Part shown: positions 35,500 through 49,531 of the stretch, in pieces | Layout of the letters: each line of letters opens with the position of its first letter | Numbering within the stretch: the stretch's first letter is position 1 | Assembly: GCF_014805625.2 (NCBI RefSeq) | Contig: NW_023998452.1 | Coordinates: 180,455 to 244,454 of the forward strand | DNA: 64,000 nt | DNA from: Glossina fuscipes | Taxonomy: Eukaryota > Arthropoda > Insecta > Diptera > Glossinidae | Direction: 5' to 3' | Notes under the pieces: generated by a model | The model's database searches: none | What the model saw: the letters and a program-made list of their open reading frames with translations, nothing else | What the model was told of the DNA's origin: nothing | Program-made: the position numbers and the translations under genes

Positions 35500-36400
35500 A
35501 GATGAATAAATCTTCAAACGATGTTTAGTGCCGAATACGGATGAGAGGAATGAAAGGTATGCTCAATGAACGAATGGAAGGACGTATAAGGCGGTTGACG
35601 GGTCGACAAGAGAACAATTAAACAACAATTACACAACTCAACACAAGACTGGGCCGACAGAAATGTTGGTGAACAGAGTCGAAAAACAAAATAACAGATA
35701 TACATAAAGACGAATAGATGAACGAATAAATAGGGGCAAACGTATAAACGGATAAGAAAACGGTGAATTGAAAGAGCAAAAATAGAGGAACAACTGCTGA
35801 CAAGAGGAAAGAACCGACAAAAGGATGAACGAGGAAACAGCGCAATAAATAAACAGACGAGCGAATAGACGGATGATCTAACGCGGATACGCGAAAGAGT
35901 AGATAGACAAAACAGTAGACAAACAGAGAAGAAACAGATGAGCGAAAGAACTTATAGACGAATAAGCGAACGAATAAATGGAAAACTCTACATAAAGATA
36001 AGGGAACAGAAGTGGAGAAAAAGTGGTGCGTAAGGGCAATGGAAAAACAAATACGTGGAAGGAGAGATGTAGAACGCTAGACATAGAAACGGTTGAATGA
36101 GCACACGAACGGACAAATAAACGAATGCTCGAATGGACGAACAGACGGAAGATAGAATAACTAGATAGATGGGACAGCGGACAGGTGATGACCCAGTTAT
36201 GCAAAGAACTCATAGGCGAATAGACAAACAAATGAATAAACAGTTACACAAACAAACGAACGAAATAGACGAAGGGCCAACGAACTGAAAGATCGAATAT
36301 ATGGACAGGTCAACAAATTAATACGAGAAGTGACTGGCGGACATGTATAAAGTGGGAGGCTGAGCAAGTCAAAGGGCAAATAAAATTCCCCGTCGATCAA
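35500..36400. repeat. T-depleted cryptic simple repeat tract
   Basis: The plus strand is built of scrambled 4-8-mers such as GACGAATA, GAACGAAC, AACAGACG and AATAAACG, with very little T. I count 7 T in 35821-35880 and 8 in 36061-36120, against about a third in most of the window. The minus strand therefore gives long S/F/V/L/Y-rich open frames that are compositional artefacts. It looks like an old tetranucleotide (GACA/GAAC-type) array that has decayed. Confidence 0.75.
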
Positions 36401-38860
36401 GTGCTTACCGATTTACTTCAAGGAGCCCAAAAGCGTAAAACATGCCAATAAAAGAACAATTGGTGAGCGTGTTTCATAGCTTGACCGTAATTACAAATAT
36501 CGCCTGAAGAAACGGTTTGATTAGCATGATCAGATACGCCCAAATTAATAGAATAAGCTGCGGGATTTCCATCGACTTAACTTAATTGGTGCGTATCCAA
36601 AAGTCGCATGCACACACATACCCGCACACGAATGCGACTTTCACACTTACTTGAATATATGTCGGATTCCATGCTGAAAGGCATTAATTATGACAATGCG
36701 TGAGCAATTAAAATGCACAAATATGTGTGCGTTCAGTGCATACTATATATATATATATATATATGCTCAAAGCTGGTATTTCATGTAATTTGCACATATA
36801 AAGCGCAGCGAATAATGTAATTAACAGTTCCTTAGCGAAAAGTAATACAAGTTCAATAAACTTTTGTTTTCGTTGTTAAAGCGAAGACTAAGCAAAATTT
36901 TGTAAACGGTATTTCTCTCTTTTTTTTTTTTATTTTGAGTTTTTAAAAATATATATAAGATATAGTTTTTGTTAATTTGCGTTAAAAATATAAATATGTA
37001 TCGATTATACCATAACCATAAAACTTCCGTTTTTGCATATTTCTAGTCAGCGTAAAGTATATAAATGAATAACAATTATTACCTTTCGCTTACTAGACGG
37101 ATGAATGGACAGACCCGCAAAAATACTAATATATAATAAAAATAAATAAATAAATAAATAAACAAATAAATAAAAAAGCGAATCCACCTCTACCAGTCTA
37201 CAAGCGCTGCATCTATTTACAATAATAGATTCGTTTTTTTTTTCTGTCCGGAGCAATACATTAATTGTATAAACTGGCAAATAAATGCAACAATTTTTTT
37301 TTTAATGTTTATAATACGTGTGTGTGTTTTTATTTTTTTTATAATATATACATATCTTTTATTTACCATAAAAGCACAAAACGTAAGTTTATTTAAGTTT
37401 CAAATCACGAGTTTATTAAATCTGTAACAACAACGAACACATCGCAATTAATCGCAATTATTGTTCATGTATCTACCTCCGTAGGAGGAGAAGCTACTAG
37501 TTTTCTCAATCTGTTTGCATTTCGCTTAAAGTACGCACTAGAGATCTCTTGTTCTTAATAATCGGGAAACTCCACCCATTTGTCTTTTCTTACTTTCCTT
37601 TATTAACAATCCAGATAAGTGTCAGATGTAAAGATAAAATTGGCATAACTGTCCTTTTGCTTACCTACCCACTTGCCTGCCTTGTACCCTCATCAATTGC
37701 TAGGTCATTGCTTTTTATTGGTGCGCACACACTTTTATTAAATCATCTAAGCATCGTTTTTTTTTCTTCATCCCGTTTGGGACATTCATCTATGTTTCTG
37801 CCCGTTTTTACCCAAGGACAACCTCCGAAGCGTGCAAAAGTGAAATAAACCTCTGACACAATACTGCGGTGGTGCATGATATAATTAGATTAGCATGACC
37901 ATTGCGGCAATGATTGTTGGCCTAAAAAGTAGTAGCTAGGTTAAGGGCAAGGCTGCTTTATGCACTTTGAAAACGTACAGGAATCAATAGATCGGCCTAT
38001 CATCCGGTATGTACAGAAAATCTGAACACTGGTCTAACTGCGCGCTACAAAAAGTGTTTAACTTCTCTTTTAGAAGCATTCGCAATATATCATGGACAGA
38101 CACGTGGTGCTCAACGCTTTTCGCTTCTCATTCCTTTGCTTTACTCCATCCTGACCGGTAGAAGGGATCTTTCTTAGAGTAACAATGGTCGATACAGTGT
38201 AAGGTTTAAAACCACAAGACCTCGCCTTAATCGCACGCACGGTCCCATTCTGGCACTTCGCGAGTAGTGAGGTTCCCTAAATGATACAAATTGTCCTGTT
38301 CCGTGGATGCGCTTCTTAGCTTCTTAGCTTCTTATGTAACTCATTGAAATAAGCATTTATTGCGAATCCCACGCCAATCTCTAAAGACATCCATCTTCTT
38401 CTCTGTCTTATCACTTTTTCATTTTATCCATCCTACCGTCCAATCTCCCCTAGCCTAACCACGTTATTTCCTTCGTTGATTCTAAATAAGTCAAGGCTTT
38501 TGGCTTAAATGCACGAACCAACAGAAGTCATTGGCTTATCCAGAAATAAAAAATTGAAAGTTTGACCTCAATGTCTACCAAGGCTTTTCAAAAGAAAAAA
38601 AATTACCGATGAGTTATTCACTTTCTGATATACAACAGCACACAGTAATACTGAAATTCGTCTTTGCCAGGCTGCTTTAAAAGAGAACGCTTCGAATTAT
38701 TTAATTCGAATTATTTACTCCACTTATCGATTCAAAATTTGATGCTGATCAAAAATGTATATAGTTTCTGGTATGTCTGACACTTTCTACTGGGCGTTAC
38801 AAACGCTTTGAAAAAATAGCTTGGACTATAGGTATAAACAGAAAAACCTGTCGTTCGACT
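36401..38860. other. Intergenic DNA
   Basis: No gene supported. It contains AT runs (about 36743-36764), an (AAAT)n tract at about 37139-37170, and a triple CTTCTTAG repeat at about 38308-38335. Confidence 0.55.
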
Positions 38861-39112
38861 TTTTTTTTCTTTTCTTTTAGGGGATATCTCCTAACTCGTG
38901 TTACACGATAACGGCCCGAAAGAAGAAGTGAAGAAAGGGAAGGATATAGGGAGGTGGGCGCTGCCTAGTGCGTCTGTGTGTCCAATCGGCATTTACAGAC
39001 TGGACACTCAACATAGGTACGACCAAAGTGAACTATACTGGACTGAGATTTGAACCCGGGAATACTGATTTGTTAATGGCGGTTCTTGGTAGCTCGGCTA
39101 CTTTTGCGGACA
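38861..39112 (-). mobile_element. tRNA-derived SINE-like element, copy 1
   Basis: Minus strand. A Pol III A-box-like TAGCCGAGCTAC (39100-39089) and a B-box GGTTCAAATCTC (39056-39045) lie 32 bp apart, the spacing of a tRNA. A tRNA-unrelated body follows, ending GGAGATATCCCCT, and then an A-rich tail (38861-38880 read on the minus strand). Body and head match copy 2 inside the homeobox gene intron at 50378-50560. The head is not a functional tRNA gene. Length and structure fit a SINE of about 230 bp. Confidence 0.65.
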
Positions 39113-39207
39113 TTTACGGACTTTTCGATCCAATGCGATTAATTCTAATATTAAAAGACATGTTTGTGAAAATCAAGTAAGAACATCATAGTCGGACGTC
39201 CATTAAA

Positions 39208-40010
39208 TAGCCTACACCACTTTGTCTAACACAGTTCTTATGTTTATTATAGAACACAAAAATTACATTTTTTTTCTTTACGAAAGCATGTTCTCCATGC
39301 GCATATCTATGGGGAAGCGGGGCCGGAACGCAACAAGTTTAATCCTTACATAGGGCAGGATACAAAACTAGGCGTAGATGGTCCAAATTTTGTAGGGTTC
39401 ATTTTTATATGAAATTACTATTGTGGGTCAATATTCATCACCGCATATTAAAACTTAGACTTTTCTGCTCTACAAAGGATCAATTTTCGTGAAAACTTTA
39501 TTAGGGTAGCTTCCAAAAAGTAGGCCAAGATGGTCCAAATTTGGTACGGTTAATTTTTTTATCTTAAATTACATTACGATATAATTTTCATCATGAATCA
39601 TTAAAAATTGTTGTTGTATCAACCTCAGTTTTCGTTATACGGTCCAGCCGGTCTAAAAAACAAATGCCATTACTTAATCACTTTTGCCGAGAAATTTTAA
39701 AAATTACCAATTTTTTCCATGTAACTACTTTTCAGAGTAGGGCGCTGTATGGAGAATGGTCGAAAAAGTGTACCGGTCCGAACCATTTTCAATAGCGTTC
39801 GTTCTGAGGGCAAAACACGCCACTATACCAAATTTCATTTCATATCTCAAGAATTGCGGCCTGTAGCTTGAACACAAATTTACATGGACATCAGACGGAC
39901 AGACGAAGAGACAGGCATAGTCAATGCAATGGGTCTATCTTAAACCCTTGTGCGTGTTACATGCATCCGCACTAACTTAATTTACCCTGTACCACAAGTG
40001 GTGTAGGGTA
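39208..40010 (+). mobile_element. Family 2 element, full-length copy with inverted ends
   Basis: 803-bp non-coding element. The left end TAGCCTACACCACTT (39208-39222) is the reverse complement of the right end AAGTGGTGTAGGGTA (39996-40010) at 14 of 15 positions. The right end also folds as a hairpin, TACCCTGTACCAC-AA-GTGGTGTAGGGTA (39983-40010). Interior motifs TTTCAATAGCGTTCGTTC, TATACCAAATTTCATTTC and GACGGACAGACGAAGAG recur at 52420-52530, and ends recur at 1880 (minus), 15802, 21052 and 50199. It has no open frame of note. It may be a non-autonomous DNA element. Confidence 0.65.
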
Positions 40011-41536
40011 CAAAAAGCTTAGCTTTGAAGCTTACACTTGACGATCTAATGAGATCACGTAAATATTTGAAATTATGCTTGCCGGAGCTCGCGAAGACAA
40101 GGCATTTGCTTTACTATCTAATAAGATTGTGAAATCATGCTTTCAAGGGATCTTGGGACAGTTAACCAATATATAAAAAATCCTGTTTACCTTTTAAAAT
40201 TTTTCAAAAAAAAAAATAGCAAAATAACTTGACGGTAAGGCGATCATCTCACCATCCAATGGGGATAACCCTAATAATAAAAGCAATATTTTTTCCGTTT
40301 TAATATATAATTCGACCAGCGCAAGTAAAATACATTGTTTAGAAACAGCATTGTTCTTCCAACAACAAAGGTGACCGTCCATTAGTGGAACGCCCGATAA
40401 AAGTTTGAAAAGATATGAAAAGTAATCTTAGTTATTAGAAAATAGAAATGATCTTCTTCGCCTTTATAATTTCAATAGGAAACCGTTTAAAGTTTTAATC
40501 CAATTGCTAGCAAATGAATAATGTCTTAATATTTATCCAAATTGAATTCATTTCGAATGCGTTATATAACAATGTAAAGGTCTTTTGAAAGATTTACACG
40601 TTATCTAAGAGAATATTTATTTTTCCTTTAATGTCAATTTACGCGAAACTTTAAAGAAAAGGTTAAATGTGAACATAATAGAAGGAATATTTAGTAAACA
40701 AAGGCAACAGCAAGAGCAACACTTCCTAACAATGCATGCTCACGTCCAATCAGTATCTATAAGCGATTCGCACAATTTATTTCGCTTTTCGAATGCTATA
40801 AATAATAAATTAATAATTTTATGCCATTAAAGATATATATCTTTATATATATATATAGATGTATATATATCTTTTTCTTTTTGCTTATACAACGCTATAC
40901 AACATTTTATTGCTACTTATTATTATTATTATTATTGTTGTTACTAATTCACAAACGCCATTTACAAACACAAACGCACACACACACATATATATATACA
41001 AATATGACGATAATTTATTCATCTGCTTACACATATACACACAAAGAGTCATTTATAGAAACCGTGATTAGATAATAGTAACAATATATTAATTAAAATT
41101 GTTAAGCGGAAATTTCGCAATACTTGAGAAATTATCGGGAAAAGCACGAGACTTAGAATTTGTGTCAGCAGACGAATCATGACCAGTTTTAAGCACACGT
41201 TTACCTCTTAGGTATAAATAGAAGCCCTTTTTACATCATGCCCTTACCCAATAGCGATAATTATGAAAATAATAATAATAATAATAATAATAGTAATAAA
41301 AAACAATAGCAACGACATGAACAACAGCGATACAAACAACAAGAACAAACTAATCAGCCCTTTTCTGTAATATTTGTCGCACATGACAAGCGAACAAGTG
41401 CACAAAGTACACAAAACCGATCAGACCACAATAACCATTCAAATGAAATTGAAAGTGTTGGTTCCGTCTGTCTATGCAAGTATTTCAATACCTATACAGA
41501 ATAATACGTTACGGTAACTTTGACGTTGTTGTTGCT

Positions 41537-41538
<2 letters not shown>

Positions 41539-41575
<37 letters not shown>

Positions 41576-41576
41576 G

Positions 41577-41601
<25 letters not shown>
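41539..41601. repeat. (ATT)n-(GTT)n compound microsatellite
   Basis: About 12 ATT units pass into about 9 GTT units. Confidence 0.95.
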
Positions 41602-41607
<6 letters not shown>

Positions 41608-42762
41608 TATTGATTTAGAATGCAAAGTAGGTTTGGCATCTCTCAGCTGACGTCAGATGCATATAGGAGCCAATGTATGGCGTATCGCACTACACCCGCC
41701 GCCGTTATTGTTGCGACAATAAATGTGCAGATGTGTAGATTAATTAGACAGACAATTTATTTCTTATAGATAATCATTATATTATAATAACAATAAGACA
41801 ATAATTATCAACTTTTCATTTTCACTTCACCTAGATTCCCTTAAATGTGTTAACTTGGCTTATATGGCTTATGTCGCTTACATAGCTTACATGCATACAT
41901 GCGCGAACAAAAAGCAACATCAATTATACAATTGATAAATCTATTGTCGCGGACAGACAGAAAACTTATTAAATAAGAATTTAACTTGTGTGTGTGTGTG
42001 TGAACTATCTGCCAGCGGTGTAAGTAAAAGGGAATAAATAATAGACACAAAGAATTGATTAAGATAATTCACTATTTGCACGTTGTTGTTGGGGAGTCTT
42101 AAGCGATTTAATGATAACATATAATTAACAAGTTATTAATTGCAAAAGTCAATATAAAATAAGAGAAAATTAAACGCAAGTAAGAAAGCTTTAGTGATCT
42201 TAAATCGAGCATCGCATGCCCCCAGCGCCTCAAAGCACTGGATGGTCATTGCATCATAATTCATTGCATGTGTCAGCCACATGAAAGGGCTCTTGTACCA
42301 GACTTTTAACCCCTTCTCAAAAATATCCTAGATCAATATTTCTTATCAATTATAGTTTTTCTTGGCTTGGCTTCGCAACACAGCACTGATGACAGGCAAA
42401 CACAGCCAATTTGTCAGATCACGAGATATATTCTTCATTGTATTATTACATAATGTACTGGCTCTGGTTAACAGACAGACGGACGGACCAACGAGATACA
42501 TACTTAAATTGTTTCAGGATCGTACGCTGATCACAGATCGATTATCCGATTTTTGGCGGACTCATTATCTAATTTAGTTAATTGTCGAACTAAAGCTTAC
42601 TTCTTTCCCCCCTTCTTACCCATAATCCGACCGCACCCACGCATTTACGGGAGTTAGGATTTAGCTTGAAGCTCTTAAATAAGAAAAAAATCAAAAGATT
42701 ATTTTTAGTTTCATATGCCCTTATTTCTATTTAATTTAATATTTATGATATGTTCCATGTCG

Positions 42763-42830
42763 TTAAAAAAAAAAAAAAAAAACAAACAAACAAACAAATG
42801 CTTTTTTGTATTTTTTTTTTTTTTTTTTTT
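42763..42830. repeat. A-tract / T-tract inverted pair
   Basis: About 20 A, four AAAC units, a short GC-containing spacer, then about 22 T; could form a long A:T hairpin or be an assembly-difficult homopolymer. Confidence 0.85.
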
Positions 42831-44859
42831 AATTAAAAGTATTCTTATCCCACATCTATGAAATTAATTTGTTTACCTTATATTTTTCATTTTATAATTT
42901 ACTTAAATTTTTAGTTTCTGTTTTTATGATTAAACCGTTATTTTTAAATTTCATTAAACTTGTTACTCTTATTTTCCTATTCACTAAATGATTTTAAAAA
43001 ATCCCCTATTTTTCGTTTTCAATTTACACGGTTTTATATACAAAAGTTTTTATTTTCGATTTACACGATTTTATGACACATATATCTACCCTACCGCGTA
43101 TATCCAGAGATTGGCGTATATATTAATTGAACCTAATGTAGCCCCTTTTGCTGGATATTATATATAAAAGTGATATTAAATTGAGTCGAATTCGAATATC
43201 CACGAGTTGGTTGCCTTGCAATGATTAAAGACTTATATAATAATAATAACAATAACATCCATTTCAGCGTTTAGAGGCAAAATTATATAGAGAATTTCCT
43301 ATTAAATGTGCCCCTCACTTACAATAAGCCGCTAGACGTAACAACATTGCTTGAAATCACAATTTTCTGTCTCTATTTTCGTTATTTCTCTTACAGTCTC
43401 GGATAGATTGGAATCATCATGAAAGCTAACGCAATGCATATATGCCACATACTCGCACACGTAATACGAAACATTAAAAAAAAAAACTTCAATTATCTCC
43501 TATTACTGGTGAGCGTTAGTCAAGCCGGAATTACCAAGCAACTATAGTATATTTTGACAAATTGAAAGGACAACAAAAATCTAGAAGGAATGAATTATTT
43601 TCAATGGGTTAATGGAATCATAAGCCAACAAGTGATAGATGCGCGCCTTTAGGAAAACATTTGACAAATATATAAAACATAAAATATTATATAGAAAGTA
43701 AATTTTTACATAAAATACGTGCAGCATCCTGCAGTTCTAATGAGATGAACATAGCTGCTCCGAAAATTTCTGTTTAGTTTCACAACATGTTCCTGCTGAC
43801 GACGTTGCGTTCTATTAAAGAGACTAATTGCAAGTCCTTTTGGCTCATTCCGGGGAGCCCATAGTTTAATATTCTTTGGAATAGCCTATGTAATCTAAAC
43901 GAAGAAGCAAAATTAAGTCGCATCACTTCAATAATCAAGCAATATTTACTTGAGATGCCTTTGAAAACTATAAAGTTGCAAAGGGTAAAGACTGAATCGA
44001 CATATTCAATGCTCCAAAAACTAACGCAACTATTATCAGATTGCTTTAGCCTTCTAGTACATTACCTTACCTTAGACTGCATATGGGAAAAGGGTATCGG
44101 AATGTAATAAGAATATTTAACACGTTAAGAAGTACATATAACATAAATGTCGATAGACGTTCCGAGAAGAAAGTTAAGGTTACGCATCCCGCCGCATCCC
44201 GCCGCATCCCGCTATAGTGGAACGTCCAGTTAAGTCGTAATGAGGCAGGACGGGATAATGGATATCGTACTACCCTTATGAATTTTTAGAAATGCTAAAT
44301 TTTTATATCTATTCTGGCTTATTATAGCAGTTTGGCCCTAACTTCACGTGCAATGGACGTACATAACTTGAGTATGTGGTAACAATAATGGACCCTAATG
44401 CAAACACATAAAGCAACAAAGCTGAATTTTGAACAAACATAGTCGAAAATCCACGTTTGCGTACAGAGTGACTCTTTTTGCTTAATTCGAAGGATAATGC
44501 TTTTGAATAGTTACCGATTATGAACATTGGATGCACTGAGATATCGAAGAACCATAGTCCAGATTAGGCAAACGATTGATTAGAGTATGCAAAGCGAGTC
44601 CATTTGGTTGGAATCAGGTGGGTAGGTAGGTATATACCAAATAATACCACTATTAGAAACGCTAACAACAATAACCAAAGTAATTACAACAAAGATGGTC
44701 GCAAGGCCATGTTATCGCAGTTTTTCTATGTGGCGAAGTTGAGCTTCATTCAGCCGTTCTTATTAGTAGACATTGCTCCTCGTGATTAACACATGTTATA
44801 AGCGATGATATATTGAAGAACTTCTATCCAGAAAATGGATTTCGTAGTGCGCGGCCTCC

Positions 44860-44956
44860 ACGTAACCAGGTGTCTTTCCAGCGAGGAATTCATCTTCCGC
44901 CAAAAACATGGAAGACGTACTGACTACTGGTGGACAAAACTTTCAATAAACCGTTC
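44860..44956 (+). pseudogene. mariner transposase C-terminal remnant
   Basis: Plus strand encodes QVSFQRGIHLPPKTW and, after a one-base frame slip, EDVLTTGGQNFQ and a stop at 44947-44949. This fits the mariner ending ...FY..GI..LP.RW..V....G.YF. The final coding bases GGACAAAACTTTCAATAAACC resemble the reverse complement of the terminal sequence at 30689 (GGTCTACTGGAAAGTTTTGTCC). The two fragments may therefore come from one family whose gene runs into its terminal repeat. Upstream sequence is too decayed to read. Confidence 0.55.
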
Positions 44957-46091
44957 CCGACATTTCTCTTCTACAACTTTCATTACAACTTTTCATTAAT
45001 CTGAAAAAAAAAACACCGGAAAATTAATTTCCTCCCCAACATGAAAGAGTCCCTTCGGAGAAGTCCCAGCTCTAGTTTTTCCATCTTATAATAAAGAAAA
45101 TACTTAAAAATTTGTGATTGGAAAAGCGGAAGAGAATTGAAATTCTTTATGAAAGTTGAGAAATCTGAATTATTTAACTGCGATGGCCTAACACGATAAG
45201 CGTCCTAGCGAGCACTAAACTAGAGCAGAAGGCGATAAATTGCCGATACGTACCGGACATGGGCACACCTGCCCGATGATTAACGTTTCAGAAATCAAAT
45301 TACAATCGTAAAGTGTCATAAACAATAAACTATTTGTCTGTCTACCTACCGATTATTTGACGTCTCTATAATGCTAAGTGTTGGTGTGATGTTTATTAAT
45401 TGAAAAATAATAAGTTGCAAGCAAACAAATAAAATTTCTTAATAAATTATTTGTAATACTTTTGAATTAAAAAAATAAAAAAAAAAAAAAAAAAAGAGAA
45501 AAAACAAAACAAACTGAAGCCAACACATTACCTAGCAACAACAATAACATAGCAGTCACAGTCACATGTCATTATAAGAATTTAAGATTAATGTTGATTG
45601 GCTTAATTGGTTCTAAGACAAACTAAATCTGCAAATTAATTTAATAATATTTCTCTCTTTCTTTTGTTTATTTTATACCTCTAATCCTCTGTTTTGCTAT
45701 ATATGAGGAAAAATCAAGCGCAAACTATATTTGGGAAGAGAAGAGAATGAGTTAATTAAAATGCATAAAGACGAAAAACTGAACTGAATAGAAAAACAAT
45801 GTGAACGAGTTTAAGTGGGCGTAATGGCGCAGACACATCCCACCTAATGTTGTCCAATTTATGCATACGTTTGAGATGGCGACAAAATCCTATGTATATA
45901 TATATAATTGAATTTAATATATTATCAATTAGTTACAGTTTTCATGTATTGATTCAATGACAATACTTTTTGTTACGGTTCATTACACAGAATAAATGCT
46001 TTCGTGCACGTTCACTCTATTAACACTTATTATGATTATATTTTATCTAATGAAGTGCAATAGCGGTAAACCGCAATTTCTACGGACTATT
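44957..46091. other. Intergenic DNA downstream of Brd8
   Basis: Nothing supportable seen apart from A-rich tracts at about 45473-45512. Confidence 0.5.
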
Positions 46092-46097
46092 TTTATT
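46092..46097 (-). terminator. Putative poly(A) signal of Brd8
   Basis: AATAAA on the minus strand about 175 nt after the Brd8 stop codon; the nearest canonical hexamer downstream. Confidence 0.45.
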
Positions 46098-46272
46098 ATA
46101 TACTCAAAATTATGGTATTACTCAACTATTCAATTTTTGGCATCAAATGGGTTTTCCTTACCTGTTTGACGGCTTCATATATTCATATTTTTCGGAATCA
46201 TTCTATTAAAGTGTGTTCTAAATGCCGCTACTTATTGACAGAAATTTGTGGTTTCAATTTTTTTAAACGAAT

Positions 46273-49298
<3,026 letters not shown>

Positions 49299-49422
49299 TG
49301 AAAACAAAGAATGTCTAACCAATTCTTCTGATAAGTTTATACAATTTTTTCTCTCGTCAATTAATCACCGATATTGCCACAGTTAAAAAATAATAATGAT
49401 AAAATCGTGCTATTGTGAATGG

Positions 49423-49428
49423 TTTATT
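49423..49428 (-). terminator. Putative poly(A) signal of the homeobox gene
   Basis: AATAAA on the minus strand about 105 nt past the stop of the Meox-type gene and about 150 nt before the Brd8 start, so the two transcription units nearly touch. Confidence 0.45.
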
Positions 49429-49531
49429 GCGCGATAAAAAGTAGTTGCTTTAAGTGTAGTCTCTGGCAATACTTTAAAGTTCATTAAAGTTCGTTAAATA
49501 GTGAACTATAGATTATAATTTCATAATTTCT

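Larger units (their letters stand above)
40011..44859. other. Intergenic DNA with microsatellites
   Basis: No gene supported. It contains AT and ATT runs (about 40836-40940), (AAT)n at about 41266-41292, a compound ATT/GTT microsatellite (41539-41601), (GT)n at about 41988-42001 and an A-tract/T-tract pair (42763-42830). A TAGTGGAACG motif lies at about 40386 and 44213. A 10-bp CGCATCCCGC repeat in three copies lies near 44188-44212. Confidence 0.6.

Noticed and set aside
35514..36400. Long minus-strand frames rich in S, F, Y, V and L
   Set aside because: They arise from the T-depleted plus strand; they overlap each other in several frames and show no protein-like pattern.
39045..39100. Functional tRNA gene
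   Set aside because: A and B boxes are present at tRNA spacing, but stems do not pair convincingly and a second copy shares a long non-tRNA body with an A-rich tail, so a SINE-like origin is preferred.
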